Assembly: GCA_050692555.1 (NCBI GenBank)
Contig: JBOGVS010000026.1
Coordinates: forward strand, 1-46,576
Source: DAITPV01 sp050692555
GTDB lineage: Bacteria; Actinomycetota; UBA4738; CALAEC01
DNA length: 46,576 nt
Direction of reading: 5' to 3'
Shown here: positions 16,388 to 31,005 of the stretch, piece by piece
Layout: each line of letters begins with the position of its first letter
Numbering within the stretch: position 1 is the first letter of the stretch
Notes under the pieces: model-generated
What the model was told of the DNA's origin: nothing
What the model saw: the letters and a program-made list of their open reading frames with translations, nothing else
Databases searched by the model: none
Position numbers and translations under genes: made by a program

Positions 16388-16696
16388 CTACAGCTTGATC
16401 TCGATGTCCACACCCGCGGCCAGGTTCAGCCGCTGGAGCTCCTGCACGGTCTTCGACGTGGCATCGTGAATGTCGATGAGCCGCTTGTGCGTGAGCATCT
16501 GGAAGTGCTCCCTGCTGTCCTTGTCCTTGTGCGGCGAGCGGATCACCGTGTAGATGGACCGCTCGGTGGGAAGGGGCACGGGGCCGACCACCCGGGCACC
16601 GGTCCGGGTCACATGATCGATGATCTGCCCCGCGGCCTTGTCCAGGATCTCGTGGTCATAGGCCCGGAGCTTGATCCGGATCTTCGGTCCCGCCAT
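16388..16696 (-). CDS. rpsJ: 30S ribosomal protein uS10 (NusE)
   Basis: 102 aa. Head protein that also links the ribosome to NusG. IRIKLRAYDHEILDKAAGQI, GPVPLPTERSIYTVIRSPHK and SREHFQMLTHKRLIDIHDAT are the conserved blocks. The ATG start is 21 nt after the tuf stop, so the S10 operon appears to be read from the str promoter. Its NusG partner is encoded in the same window. Confidence 0.97.
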   Translation of the reverse strand: MAGPKIRIKLRAYDHEILDKAAGQIIDHVTRTGARVVGPVPLPTERSIYTVIRSPHKDKDSREHFQMLTHKRLIDIHDATSKTVQELQRLNLAAGVDIEIKL

Positions 16697-16717
16697 GTCT
16701 TCCCGTTGCCTCCTCTC

Positions 16718-17902
16718 CTACTTCAGGATCTTGGTCACTCGTCCGGCACCCACGGTCCGTCCGCCCTCCCGAATGGCGAAGCGAAGCCCTTCCTCCATGG
16801 CGATGGGGGCGATCATCTCCACCTCCATCTCCACGTTGTCTCCGGGCATGACCATCTCCACCCCTTCGGGGAGCACGATGGCCCCGGTGACGTCGGTGGT
16901 CCGGAAGTAGAACTGGGGGCGGTACCCGGGCAGGAAGGGGGTGTGCCTCCCACCCTCGTCCTTACTGAGCACGTACACCTGGGAGGCGAACCCGGTATGG
17001 GGGGTGATGCTCCCCGGCTTGGCCAGCACCTGGCCCCGCTGGACGTCCTCCTTGTCGATCCCCCGCAGAAGGACCCCCACGTTGTCTCCGGCATGGACCT
17101 CGTCCAGGAGCTTTCTGAACATCTCCAGGTCGGTGGCAGTGGTCTTGCGGGTATCGGTGATCCCCACGATCTCCACTTCCTCCATCTTCTTGAGCTGGCC
17201 CCGCTCCACCCTTCCGGTGACCACGGTGCCCCGCCCGGTGATACTGAACACGTCCTCCACCGGCATCAGGAAGGGCTTGTCGATCTCCCTCTTGGGCTCG
17301 GGGATGGAGGTGTCCACGGCGTCCAGGAGCTCCAGGATCTTGCCCTTGTGCTCCTCGTCCCCCTCCAGGGCCTTGAGGGCGGACAGGCGGACCACCGGGG
17401 TGTCGTCGCCGGGGAACTCGTAGGAGGACAGGAGCTCCCTGACCTCCAGCTCCACCAGGTCCAGCAGCTCGGGGTCGTCCACCTGGTCCACCTTGTTGAG
17501 GGCCACCACGATGTAGGGGACGTTCACCTGGCGGGCCAGAAGGACGTGCTCCCGGGTCTGGGGCATGGGGCCGTCGGCGGCACTTACCACCAGGATGGCC
17601 CCGTCCATCTGGGCCGCCCCGGTGATCATGTTCTTGATGTAGTCGGCGTGGCCGGGACAGTCCACGTGGGCGTAGTGGCGGTTCTCGGTCTCGTACTCCA
17701 CGTGGGCGATGGCGATGGTGATCCCCCGCTCCTTCTCCTCCGGGGCCTTGTCGATCTGGTCGAAGGGGGTGAAGTCGGCCATCCCCTTCTCCGCCAGGAC
17801 CTTGGTGATGGCCGCCGTGAGGGTGGTCTTGCCGTGGTCGATGTGCCCGATGGTGCCGATGTTCACGTGTGGCTTGGTGCGCTCGAACTTCTGCTTGCTC
17901 AT
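16718..17902 (-). CDS. tuf: elongation factor Tu, copy 1
   Basis: 394 aa. GTPase delivering aminoacyl-tRNA to the A site. G1 GHIDHGKT is at residues 19 to 26, followed by the G3 DCPGHADY and G4 NKVD motifs, then beta-barrel domains 2 and 3. The protein is identical to copy 2 at 42539-43723. By eye I find six nucleotide differences, all silent, near both ends. The start is ATG with GGAGGAA upstream, 28 nt after the fusA stop. It sits in the standard str position. Confidence 0.98.
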   Translation of the reverse strand: MSKQKFERTKPHVNIGTIGHIDHGKTTLTAAITKVLAEKGMADFTPFDQIDKAPEEKERGITIAIAHVEYETENRHYAHVDCPGHADYIKNMITGAAQMDGAILVVSAADGPMPQTREHVLLARQVNVPYIVVALNKVDQVDDPELLDLVELEVRELLSSYEFPGDDTPVVRLSALKALEGDEEHKGKILELLDAVDTSIPEPKREIDKPFLMPVEDVFSITGRGTVVTGRVERGQLKKMEEVEIVGITDTRKTTATDLEMFRKLLDEVHAGDNVGVLLRGIDKEDVQRGQVLAKPGSITPHTGFASQVYVLSKDEGGRHTPFLPGYRPQFYFRTTDVTGAIVLPEGVEMVMPGDNVEMEVEMIAPIAMEEGLRFAIREGGRTVGAGRVTKILK

Positions 17903-17917
17903 CCCTTCCTCCCCACT

Positions 17918-17930
17918 TGACCCCAGGTCA
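17918..17930. other. palindrome between fusA and tuf
   Basis: TGACC-CCA-GGTCA is a perfect 5-bp inverted repeat with a 3-nt centre, immediately after the fusA stop codon and before the tuf ribosome-binding site. It could be a small hairpin influencing tuf translation, or a protein-binding site. No such palindrome precedes tuf copy 2. Confidence 0.35.
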
Positions 17931-20096
<2,166 letters not shown>

Positions 20097-20142
20097 CAGC
20101 ACCACACCTCCATGCGTTCCGACTCGATCGACTCCACCGTCG

Positions 20143-20613
20143 CTACCACCGGTAGTGGGCGAACGCCTTGTTCGCGTCGGCCATCTTGTGGATGTCCTCC
20201 CGGCGCTTCACCGAGGACCCCTGGCCCTGAGAGGCATCCATGATCTCCCCCACCAGCCGGTCGGCGATGGTGTGCTCCCGCCGCTGCCGGGCGAAGTTCA
20301 CCAGCCACCGCAGCGCCAGCGTCGTACCGCGCGACGGCCGGACCTCCACCGGGACCTGGTACGTCGCGCCCCCCACCCGCCGCGAGCGGACCTCGAGGAG
20401 CGGGCGGGCGTTCTCCACTGCCTTCTTCAGGGTGATCACCGGGTCGTTCGCGGTCTTCTCGCTGATCTGATCCAGCGCGCTGTAGACCACCCGCTCCGCC
20501 AGGGTCTTCTTCCCGTGCAGCATCACCTTGTTGATGAGCTGGGTGACCAGCACGTTCTGGTAGATGGGGTCGGGCTCGGGGGCCCGCTGAGATGCTGCGC
20601 CTCGCCTCGGCAT
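20143..20613 (-). CDS. rpsG: 30S ribosomal protein uS7
   Basis: 156 aa. Primary head-assembly protein. MPRRGAASQRAPEPDPIYQN and GKKTLAERVVYSALDQI are typical, with the beta-hairpin VRSRRVGGATYQVPVEVRPS. The ATG start is 12 nt after the rpsL stop. Confidence 0.97.
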   Translation of the reverse strand: MPRRGAASQRAPEPDPIYQNVLVTQLINKVMLHGKKTLAERVVYSALDQISEKTANDPVITLKKAVENARPLLEVRSRRVGGATYQVPVEVRPSRGTTLALRWLVNFARQRREHTIADRLVGEIMDASQGQGSSVKRREDIHKMADANKAFAHYRW

Positions 20614-20625
20614 GGCCCGCCCTCC

Positions 20626-20997
20626 TTACGACGCCTTCTTGGCGCCGTACTTCGAACGGGCCTTCTTCCGGTCGGTGACCCCCGCGGTGTCCAACGCGGC
20701 GCGCACCACCTTGTACCGCACCCCCGGGAGGTCCTTCACCCGGCCTCCCCGCACGAGCACGATGGAGTGCTCCTGGAGGTTGTGGCCGATGCCGGGGATG
20801 TAGGCGGTGACTTCGATGCCGCTGGTCAGGCGGATCCGAGCGACCTTGCGAAGCGCGGAGTTCGGCTTCTTGGGCGTGGCCGTGTAGACGCGCGTGCAGA
20901 CCCCCCGGCGCTGGGGAGAGCCCCGAAGAGCGGGGCTCTTCGTCCGATGCCGGGAGGACCTACGCCCTCGTCGAACCAGTTGCTGTGTCGTCGGCAT
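20626..20997 (-). CDS. rpsL: 30S ribosomal protein uS12
   Basis: 123 aa. Decoding-centre protein. MPTTQQLVRRGRRSSRHRTK opens it, and the streptomycin-determining loop TATPKKPNSALRKVARIRL keeps the wild-type lysines. The later GGRVKDLPGVRYKVVR loop, also a resistance site, is unchanged. The ATG at 20997 was chosen over the longer frame because it gives the exact family start. It is the first gene of the str operon. Confidence 0.97.
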   Translation of the reverse strand: MPTTQQLVRRGRRSSRHRTKSPALRGSPQRRGVCTRVYTATPKKPNSALRKVARIRLTSGIEVTAYIPGIGHNLQEHSIVLVRGGRVKDLPGVRYKVVRAALDTAGVTDRKKARSKYGAKKAS

Positions 20998-21049
20998 GTC
21001 AGACCCGTCGTCACTCGTTTCCGTCTCCATGGCCCAAGGGCACCCGAAA

Positions 21050-21071
21050 GGCCGGGCCATGAGGCCCGGCC
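21050..21071 (-). other. strong hairpin in the rpsL leader
   Basis: GGCCGGGCC-TCAT-GGCCCGGCC is a perfect 9-bp GC stem with a 4-nt loop, inside the roughly 148-nt leader between the str promoter and rpsL. On the transcript it is followed by UUUCGGG, a short and imperfect U stretch. It could act as an attenuator-like or regulatory leader structure. No known ribosomal-protein leader family was recognised. Confidence 0.5.
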
Positions 21072-21151
21072 CGCACGCTAACCCGTGGGGATGCCCTGGA
21101 GCGCAGCGTGGACCGGTGGCCCGGGACACCCAGGCCACACCAACACAACAG

Positions 21152-21179
21152 AGTATAGGGGGGCCCATAGGGGTGTCAA
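21152..21179 (-). promoter_or_regulatory. str-S10-spc operon promoter
   Basis: On the minus strand, -35 TTGACA (21174-21179) and -10 TATACT (21152-21157) are separated by 16 bp. The -35 matches consensus exactly. Transcription would begin near 21145. No equally good promoter was seen between here and map, so this may drive rpsL through map. The -35 contains the stop codon of the upstream glycosyltransferase. Confidence 0.8.
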
Positions 21180-22366
21180 TCGAGGGGGGCGGCACCCAGG
21201 GACAGGAACAGCTCCTCCAGGCCCTGCTCGGTCAGCGCCTGGTGGCCCACCCTCAACGCCTGGGGCTGGGTATCCCCCAGGATCCGGTCGATCCCCTCGA
21301 AGCCGGACAGACCGTCGCCGGCCACGGCACCGTAGTGGAACCGGCGTCCTTCCAACCAGGCCCCGGGGTCGGTGGGGGCCACCACCTCCACCCCCTCGGC
21401 CAGCAGGGGCTCCTCGCCGCCCGGCTGCCCGACCAGCAGCGTGATCCGGGCATCGGGCCGGGCGGCCGCGCGTCCCAGCGCCTCCCGAAGCTCCCCGGCC
21501 GGGGGAACCCGGTCGGCCAGCACCAGCAGGCGATCCGGAGCCTCAGCGTCCCGGAGGGCCACCAGCCGGTGAGGGTGGAAGTCGAGCTCCAAGAGCGCGG
21601 GACGGTCGACCAGGCGGTGGCCCCACCGCTCCATCAGACGCCCGCGGGCCTGTTCGATCAGCCGTGCCCGGGTCGGCGCGGAGGTCGAGGCCGCCCCGGC
21701 GTGGACCACCGTCGACCGGGGCTCGAACACCGTTCGGAGGCCCCGGTCCCGAAGCGTGAGACACAGGTCGACGTCCTCGCAGTACATGAAGTAGTCCGGG
21801 TGGAACCCCCCCGCTTCCTCGAACGCCCGGCGGCGGATCACCAGGCACGCGGCCGAGGCATAGTCCACGTATCGACGAAACCTGTGCTCGGGGTCGCCGG
21901 GATCCGCTCCCGCGCCGAACGCGTGGGTCCATCCCTGGCGATCGACTGCGGAACCGGCTTCCTGGACCCGGCCTTCCGGGTCGAGGAACCGGGGGATCGC
22001 CGCCCCGGCCCGCGGGTCGTGCTCCAGGGCCTCGACCAGAGGCCGGAGCCAGCCCGGGCCCACCAGACAGTCGGGGTTCAGGAAGCACAGGAACTCACCG
22101 CCGGCTCCGGCGGCGCCCTGGTTCGCGGCCGCAGCGAAGCCCACATTGCGGTCGTTGCGGATCAAGCCGAGCCCATCCACCAGCTCCTCGAGGAGGTCGG
22201 GGGTCCCGTCCCAGGAGGCGTTGTCCACCACCACCACCTCGTACAGGGGCGGCGTGGCTTCGGCCACCGCCGCCAGGGACCGTTCGGGCCAGTCCCAGCC
22301 GCCATGGGTAACCATCACGATGGACACCAGTGGACGCCCGGACCGCAGCAGCATCACCGAGGTCAT
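21176..22366 (-). CDS. family 2 glycosyltransferase
   Basis: 396 aa. N-terminal GT-A fold. The start VSIVMVTHGGWDW is followed by VVVDNAS (45-51), the FLNPDC motif (95-100) in the place of the DxD metal/nucleotide site, and EDVDLCLTLRDRG (197-209), typical of rhamnosyl-type GT2 enzymes. The C-terminal 170 residues are less conserved and rich in Ala and Leu; no membrane helix is evident. The ATG overlaps the stop of the upstream coiled-coil gene (ATGA). Substrate unknown; it probably adds sugar to a cell-surface polymer. Confidence 0.85.
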   Translation of the reverse strand: MTSVMLLRSGRPLVSIVMVTHGGWDWPERSLAAVAEATPPLYEVVVVDNASWDGTPDLLEELVDGLGLIRNDRNVGFAAAANQGAAGAGGEFLCFLNPDCLVGPGWLRPLVEALEHDPRAGAAIPRFLDPEGRVQEAGSAVDRQGWTHAFGAGADPGDPEHRFRRYVDYASAACLVIRRRAFEEAGGFHPDYFMYCEDVDLCLTLRDRGLRTVFEPRSTVVHAGAASTSAPTRARLIEQARGRLMERWGHRLVDRPALLELDFHPHRLVALRDAEAPDRLLVLADRVPPAGELREALGRAAARPDARITLLVGQPGGEEPLLAEGVEVVAPTDPGAWLEGRRFHYGAVAGDGLSGFEGIDRILGDTQPQALRVGHQALTEQGLEELFLSLGAAPLD

Positions 22367-22689
22367 GTCCGCCTCCGCAGCCCACCCCACAGGCCCCGGA
22401 GCCAGGCGGTGTAGCGGAGGGTCCGGGTATGGAGCAGGGTGTCGAGCTCGCGTTGCTTCCCTTCCACCTCTCGCTCCAGCCGCGCCACTTCGTGCCGAAG
22501 TCCCTCGATCTCGCGGTCTCGCGACTCGGTCTCTTCTCGTAGCCGGTCGGCAAACGCCCATCGCTCCCGGGCCAGCTGGCGTCCTCGAGCCTCGTGGGCA
22601 GCCTCCAGGCGACGGAGCCGCTCGTGGAGCGATGCCCCCTCCTCGAGCCCGGTCGGGGGCGCGTCTTCATCGTGTGGGTCGTTCGTCAT
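22363..22689 (-). CDS. small coiled-coil protein coupled to the glycosyltransferase
   Basis: 108 aa. Acidic start (MTNDPHDEDAPPTGLEEGAS), then a heptad-rich charged helix over about residues 20 to 85 (RLRRLEAAHEARGRQLARER, REIEGLRHEVARLEREVEGK), and a basic Trp-rich tail (LRYTAWLRGLWGGLRRR). Similar coiled coils occur as parts of, or partners to, polysaccharide glycosyltransferases. The stop overlaps the GT2 start by 4 nt. The start lies only 24 nt from the divergent IMPase start. Function unknown; a partner or membrane-surface adaptor for the GT2 is inferred. Confidence 0.65.
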   Translation of the reverse strand: MTNDPHDEDAPPTGLEEGASLHERLRRLEAAHEARGRQLARERWAFADRLREETESRDREIEGLRHEVARLEREVEGKQRELDTLLHTRTLRYTAWLRGLWGGLRRRT

Positions 22690-22700
22690 GGTCCCGATGG

Positions 22701-22706
22701 TAGCCT
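22701..22706 (+). promoter_or_regulatory. candidate -10 box for a leaderless IMPase transcript
   Basis: TAGCCT ends 7 nt before the GTG at 22714, which would place transcription start on or next to the start codon. The -35 region is poor. The same hexamer serves as the -10 of the fabG promoter in this window. Confidence 0.35.
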
Positions 22707-22713
22707 CGCCGCC

Positions 22714-23486
22714 GTGTCCGAGGGCCGCGATCTGGACCGATTCCGCGATCTCGCCGGCCTGGCCGCGAAGGCCGCGGGGCGGGTGATCCTGGAAGCCCCT
22801 CCGCCCAGGCCGGAGCTGAAGGGCCGTGCCGACTACGTCACCGAGGTGGACCGGCGGGCCGAGGAGACGGTGCGGGACCTGCTCGGCCGGGAGACCCCGG
22901 AGATCCCGGTGGTGGGGGAAGAGTTCGGGGGACGGGTGGCCGCGGAGTACTGGCTGGTCGATCCCCTCGACGGCACGGTGAACTTCCTGCATGGATTCCC
23001 GGCTGTTGGGGTGTCGGTGGCCTTGGTCGCCGGCGGCTCCCCCGTCGCTGGGGCGGTGCACGCGCCGTACCTCAACAACACCTGGACCGCGGCGCGGGGC
23101 CGGGGTTCCGAGCAGGACGGTCGCCCGATCCGAGTGTCCGAGGCCTCACCGGAAGACGCCATCGTGGGCACGGGATTCCCGTTCCGGTACAAGGAGCGGC
23201 TCCCCGAGTATCTCCGGATGATGCTTCCCGCCCTCGAGCGGTTCGAGGACCTCCGCCGTCCCGGCGCCGTGGCCCTGGACCTGGCGTGGGTGTCCTCCGG
23301 CGTGTTCGACGGCTTCTTCGAGCTGGCCCTGTCCGCCTGGGACGTGGCTGCCGGGGCCCTGCTGATCGAGGAGGCCGGCGGCGTGGTCACGGACTGGGCC
23401 GGCGGCCCCGACTATCTCTCCGGCGACATCCTGGCGGGAAACGCCAGAGTGCACGCAGCGCTGAGGGACCTCGCGGCCGCGACGGG

Positions 23487-23490
<4 letters not shown>
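22714..23490 (+). CDS. inositol monophosphatase family protein
   Basis: 258 aa. Magnesium-dependent phosphatase fold. All three metal motifs are present: GEE at residues 68-70, DPLDGTVN starting at D83 (D83 and D86), and SAWDVAAG with D210. Candidate substrates are inositol phosphate, histidinol phosphate or a related sugar phosphate. The start is GTG at 22714, chosen because an upstream extension would run into the divergent gene. Its TAG stop overlaps the rpoC stop on the other strand in a CTAG palindrome. Confidence 0.9.
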
Positions 23491-27404
<3,914 letters not shown>

Positions 27405-27432
27405 CAGTCGCTCCTCGCGTCCGCGACGATCA

Positions 27433-30400
27433 TCAGTCGAACTCCGCTCCCGCGGGCTCACGCCGCGATAGGTCGATGCCCAGCTCTTCCGCCGCCCGGA
27501 AGACGTCCTCGTCGGTCTCCCGCATCTCGATCTCCTTGCCCTCCGCCGAGAGGACCTCCACGTTGAGGGCCAGGGACTGCATCTCCTTGATCAGCACCTT
27601 GAAGGACTCGGGGATCCCCGGTTCGGGGATGTTCTCGCCCTTGACGATGGCCTCGTACACCTTCACCCGGCCCAGGACGTCGTCGGACTTGATCGTCAGC
27701 AGCTCCTGGAGGGCGTAGGAGGAGCCATAGGCCTCCAGGGCCCACACCTCCATCTCCCCGAACCGCTGTCCGCCGAACTGGGCCTTCCCGCCCAGGGGCT
27801 GCTGGGTGATCATCGAGTACGGTCCGGTGGACCGGGCGTGGATCTTGTCGTCCACCAGGTGCAGCAGCTTCATGATGTAGATGTAGCCCACGGTCACCGC
27901 CCGCTCGAACGGCTCACCCGAGCGCCCGTCGAACAGCAGTGCCTGGCCATGCTCGTCGATCAGGCGTAGCCCGTCCTCGTTGGCGTTCGCCGTGACCAGG
28001 GCCTCCTTGATCTCGGCCTCGCGGGCTCCGTCGAACACCGGGGTGGCCACGTACGTCGGCCCCTCGTGGGCCTTCCCGTTTGCCTTGAACCCCTGCGCCG
28101 CCGCCCACCCCAGGTGGGTCTCCAGGACCTGGCCCAGATTCATCCGGCTGGGCACGCCCAGGGGGTTGAGGATGATGTCCACCGGCGTGCCGTCGGGGAG
28201 GAACGGCATGTCGCCCTCGGGGAGGATCTTGGCGATGACCCCCTTGTTCCCGTGACGGCCGGCCAGCTTGTCGCCGTCCGAGATCTTCCGCTTCTGGGCC
28301 ACGTACACCCGGACCAGCTGGTTCACCCCGGGCGGGAGCTCGTCGCCGTCGTCCCGGCTGAATACCTGGACGCCGATGACCTTGCCGGTCTCACCGTGGG
28401 GCACCTTCAGCGACGTGTCCCGGACCTCCCGGGCCTTTTCCCCGAAGATGGCCCGCAGGAGGCGCTCCTCGGGCGTGAGCTCGGTCTCGCCCTTGGGAGT
28501 CACCTTCCCCACCAGGTAGTCGCCGGGATTGACCTCTGCCCCGATCCGCACGATCCCCCGGTCGTCGAGGTCCTTCAGGATCTCCTCGGAGACGTTGGGG
28601 ATGTCCCGGGTGATCTCCTCGGCTCCCAGCTTGGTGTCGCGGGCATCGACCTCGTGTTCCTCGATGTGGATCGAGGTCAGCACGTCTTCGGTCACCAGCC
28701 GCTCACTGATGACGATGGCGTCCTCGTAGTTGTGGCCCTCCCAGGGCATGAACGCCACCAGCAGGTTCCGGCCCAGGGCCAGGTCGCCGTGGTCGGTCGA
28801 GGGGCCGTCGGCAACGACCTCTCCCCTCTTCACGGCCTGCCCCTGGGTGACCACGGGCTTGTGATTGATGCAGGTCCCCTGGTTCGACCGCCGGAACTTC
28901 TGGAGGTGGTACCGACGCATGGCCCCGTCGTGCTCCCGGACCACGATCTCATCCGCGGCCACCGACTCCACCCGGCCGGCCTTCTCGGCCAGGATCACGT
29001 CGCCGGCGTCGATGGCCGCGCGGAACTCCACGCCGGTGCCGATCAGCGGAGCCTCGGCCTTCAGCAGGGGCACCGCCTGGCGCTGCATGTTCGCTCCCAT
29101 GAGGGCCCGGTTGGCGTCGTCGTGCTCCAGGAAGGGGATCAGAGACGCGGCCACCGAGACGATCTGCTTGGGGGAGACGTCCATGTAGTCGACCTCTTCC
29201 GGGGGCACGTAGTCGACCTCGCCGCCCTTTCGCCGCACCAGGACCAGCTCCTCCACGAACCGTCCCCGGGGGTCCAGCTCCGCGTTGGCCTGGGCGATGA
29301 CGTGACGGTCCTCTTCGTCGGCGGTCAGGTAGTCGATGTGGTCTGTGACCCGGCCCTTTTCCACGCGCCGATATGGGGTCTCCACGAAGCCCAGGTCGTT
29401 GATCCGCCCGAAGGTCGACAGGGAGCCGATCAGCCCGATGTTCGGGCCCTCCGGGGTCTCGATGGGGCACATCCGCCCGTAGTGGGAGGGGTGCACGTCC
29501 CGGACCTCAAAACCTGCTCGCTCCCGGGACAGCCCGCCGGGGCCCAGGGCCGACAGCCGCCGCTTGTGGGTCAGCCCCGCCAGCGGGTTGGTCTCGTCCA
29601 TGAACTGGGAGAGCTGCGAGGTGCCAAAGAACTCCTTGATGGCCCCTACGACCGGCCGGATGTTGATCAGGGTCTGGGGGGTGATGGCCTCCACGTCCTG
29701 GGTGGTCATCCGCTCTCGGACCACCCGCTCCATCCGGGACAGGCCGATCCGCACCTGGTTCTGGATCAGCTCGCCCACCGAACGGAGGCGGCGGTTGCCG
29801 AAGTGGTCGATGTCGTCGACCTCGAAACCGGCCTCCCCGGCATGCAGCTTCACCAGGTAGCCGACGGTCTTGACGATGTCCTCGTAGGTGAGGACGGGCT
29901 TGAACGAGGAGCCGCCCTTCTCACCCGACTGAGGCTGGGAGAACACCCGCCACCTGGGCTGCTCCCAGTCACGCCGATCGGGGTTGTCCAGTTCCTTCAT
30001 GGCGTCGAATCGGGCCTTCAGCTGCTTGCGCAGGAGATCGCCGGCCTTGTCCAGCTTCTTGTCGATCTTGTGCCGCCCCACCTTGGCCAGGTCGTACCGC
30101 TTGGTGCTGAAGAACAGGCTCTCCAGGAGGTTCTTGGCGGACTCGGCCGTGGGGGGCTCTCCGGGCCGGAGCTTCCGGTAGATGTCCTCGAGGGCCTCTT
30201 CCTGGGTGGTGAAGTGGTCCTTCTCCAGGGTGAGCTTGATGGTCTCGGCCCCCTCGAACAGCTCGATGATCTCCTCCTCCGTCCACCCCAGGGCCTTGAG
30301 AAGCACGGTCACGTTCTGGCGCCGCTTCCGGTCGATCCTGACCCCGACGGTGTCCCGCTTGTCGACATCGAACTCCAGCCAGGCCCCCCGGGCGGGGATG

Positions 30401-30876
30401 ACCTTGGCCACGTAGATGTCCTTGTCCGAGGTCTTGTCGAGGGTGATGTCGAAGTACACGCCGGGCGAGCGAACCAGCTGGGAGACCACCACGCGCTCGG
30501 TGCCATTGATGATGAAGGTGCCCTTCTCCGTCATCATGGGGAAGTTGCCCATGAAGACGTCCTGCTCCTTGATCTCCCCGGTCTCCTTGTTGATGAACGC
30601 CGCTTCGACGTGGAGCGGGCCGTCGTAGGTCAGGTCCTTCTCGCGGCACTCCTCGGCCGTGTGGTTGATGTCCTTGAAGTAGTGCTTGCCGAACTCCAGC
30701 TGATAGACGCCGGTGTAGTCCTCGATCGGGCTGATCTCCCGGAACACCTCGCCCAGCCCATCCTGGAGGAGCCAGTCGAACGAGTCCCGCTGGATGCCCA
30801 CCAGATCGGGCAGCGGAAGGACTTCCGAGAGCTTGGAGAAGGACAAGCGGTCACGGCCGACCACGGCTTCAGGCAA
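27433..30876 (-). CDS. rpoB: DNA-directed RNA polymerase subunit beta
   Basis: 1147 aa. The rifampicin-binding region reads SQLSQFMDETNPL and then LTHKRRLSALGPGGLSRERA, with wild-type residues at the classical resistance positions (Asp, His and Ser), so the enzyme should be sensitive. The conserved C-terminal clamp regions (KAQFGGQRFGEMEVWALEAY) are intact. The start is TTG with an AGGGGGGAG ribosome-binding site about 5 nt upstream; no ATG fits. A small 5-bp hairpin (30901-30921) lies in the leader. Confidence 0.98.
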   Translation of the reverse strand: MPEAVVGRDRLSFSKLSEVLPLPDLVGIQRDSFDWLLQDGLGEVFREISPIEDYTGVYQLEFGKHYFKDINHTAEECREKDLTYDGPLHVEAAFINKETGEIKEQDVFMGNFPMMTEKGTFIINGTERVVVSQLVRSPGVYFDITLDKTSDKDIYVAKVIPARGAWLEFDVDKRDTVGVRIDRKRRQNVTVLLKALGWTEEEIIELFEGAETIKLTLEKDHFTTQEEALEDIYRKLRPGEPPTAESAKNLLESLFFSTKRYDLAKVGRHKIDKKLDKAGDLLRKQLKARFDAMKELDNPDRRDWEQPRWRVFSQPQSGEKGGSSFKPVLTYEDIVKTVGYLVKLHAGEAGFEVDDIDHFGNRRLRSVGELIQNQVRIGLSRMERVVRERMTTQDVEAITPQTLINIRPVVGAIKEFFGTSQLSQFMDETNPLAGLTHKRRLSALGPGGLSRERAGFEVRDVHPSHYGRMCPIETPEGPNIGLIGSLSTFGRINDLGFVETPYRRVEKGRVTDHIDYLTADEEDRHVIAQANAELDPRGRFVEELVLVRRKGGEVDYVPPEEVDYMDVSPKQIVSVAASLIPFLEHDDANRALMGANMQRQAVPLLKAEAPLIGTGVEFRAAIDAGDVILAEKAGRVESVAADEIVVREHDGAMRRYHLQKFRRSNQGTCINHKPVVTQGQAVKRGEVVADGPSTDHGDLALGRNLLVAFMPWEGHNYEDAIVISERLVTEDVLTSIHIEEHEVDARDTKLGAEEITRDIPNVSEEILKDLDDRGIVRIGAEVNPGDYLVGKVTPKGETELTPEERLLRAIFGEKAREVRDTSLKVPHGETGKVIGVQVFSRDDGDELPPGVNQLVRVYVAQKRKISDGDKLAGRHGNKGVIAKILPEGDMPFLPDGTPVDIILNPLGVPSRMNLGQVLETHLGWAAAQGFKANGKAHEGPTYVATPVFDGAREAEIKEALVTANANEDGLRLIDEHGQALLFDGRSGEPFERAVTVGYIYIMKLLHLVDDKIHARSTGPYSMITQQPLGGKAQFGGQRFGEMEVWALEAYGSSYALQELLTIKSDDVLGRVKVYEAIVKGENIPEPGIPESFKVLIKEMQSLALNVEVLSAEGKEIEMRETDEDVFRAAEELGIDLSRREPAGAEFD

Positions 30877-30943
30877 AAGACTCCCCCCTAGGGAATGACA
30901 CGCGCGTAACTACAGTGCGCGGGAGACGGCACGCCAATCAAGC

Positions 30944-30973
30944 AGTATAGGGTTGCCCACCGTCCCTTGTCAA
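30944..30973 (-). promoter_or_regulatory. rpoBC promoter
   Basis: On the minus strand, -35 TTGACA (30968-30973) and -10 TATACT (30944-30949) are separated by 18 bp. It lies in the rplL-rpoB gap, so rpoBC can be expressed separately from rplJL. The leader to the TTG is about 60 nt. No terminator is visible between rplL and this promoter, so readthrough is likely too. Confidence 0.8.
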
Positions 30974-31005
30974 CAGAACGGGGGGCTTCCCTATTCCTGC
31001 CGGCG

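Noticed and set aside
20860..20920. Possible streptomycin-resistance changes in S12
   Set aside because: PKKPNSALRK and the later GRVKDLPGVRYK loop are wild-type.
28949..29760. Possible rifampicin-resistance changes in RpoB
   Set aside because: The SQLSQFMD, THKRRLSALG region keeps the wild-type residues at the classical positions.
28066..30891. Very long plus-strand open frames opposite rpoB, rpoC (25539-27566), fusA (18093-20060), tuf and others
   Set aside because: They are antisense shadows of high-GC coding sequence with strong third-position bias. Their products are Pro/His/Arg/Gly/Leu-rich with no recognisable domain, while the opposite strand encodes canonical proteins.
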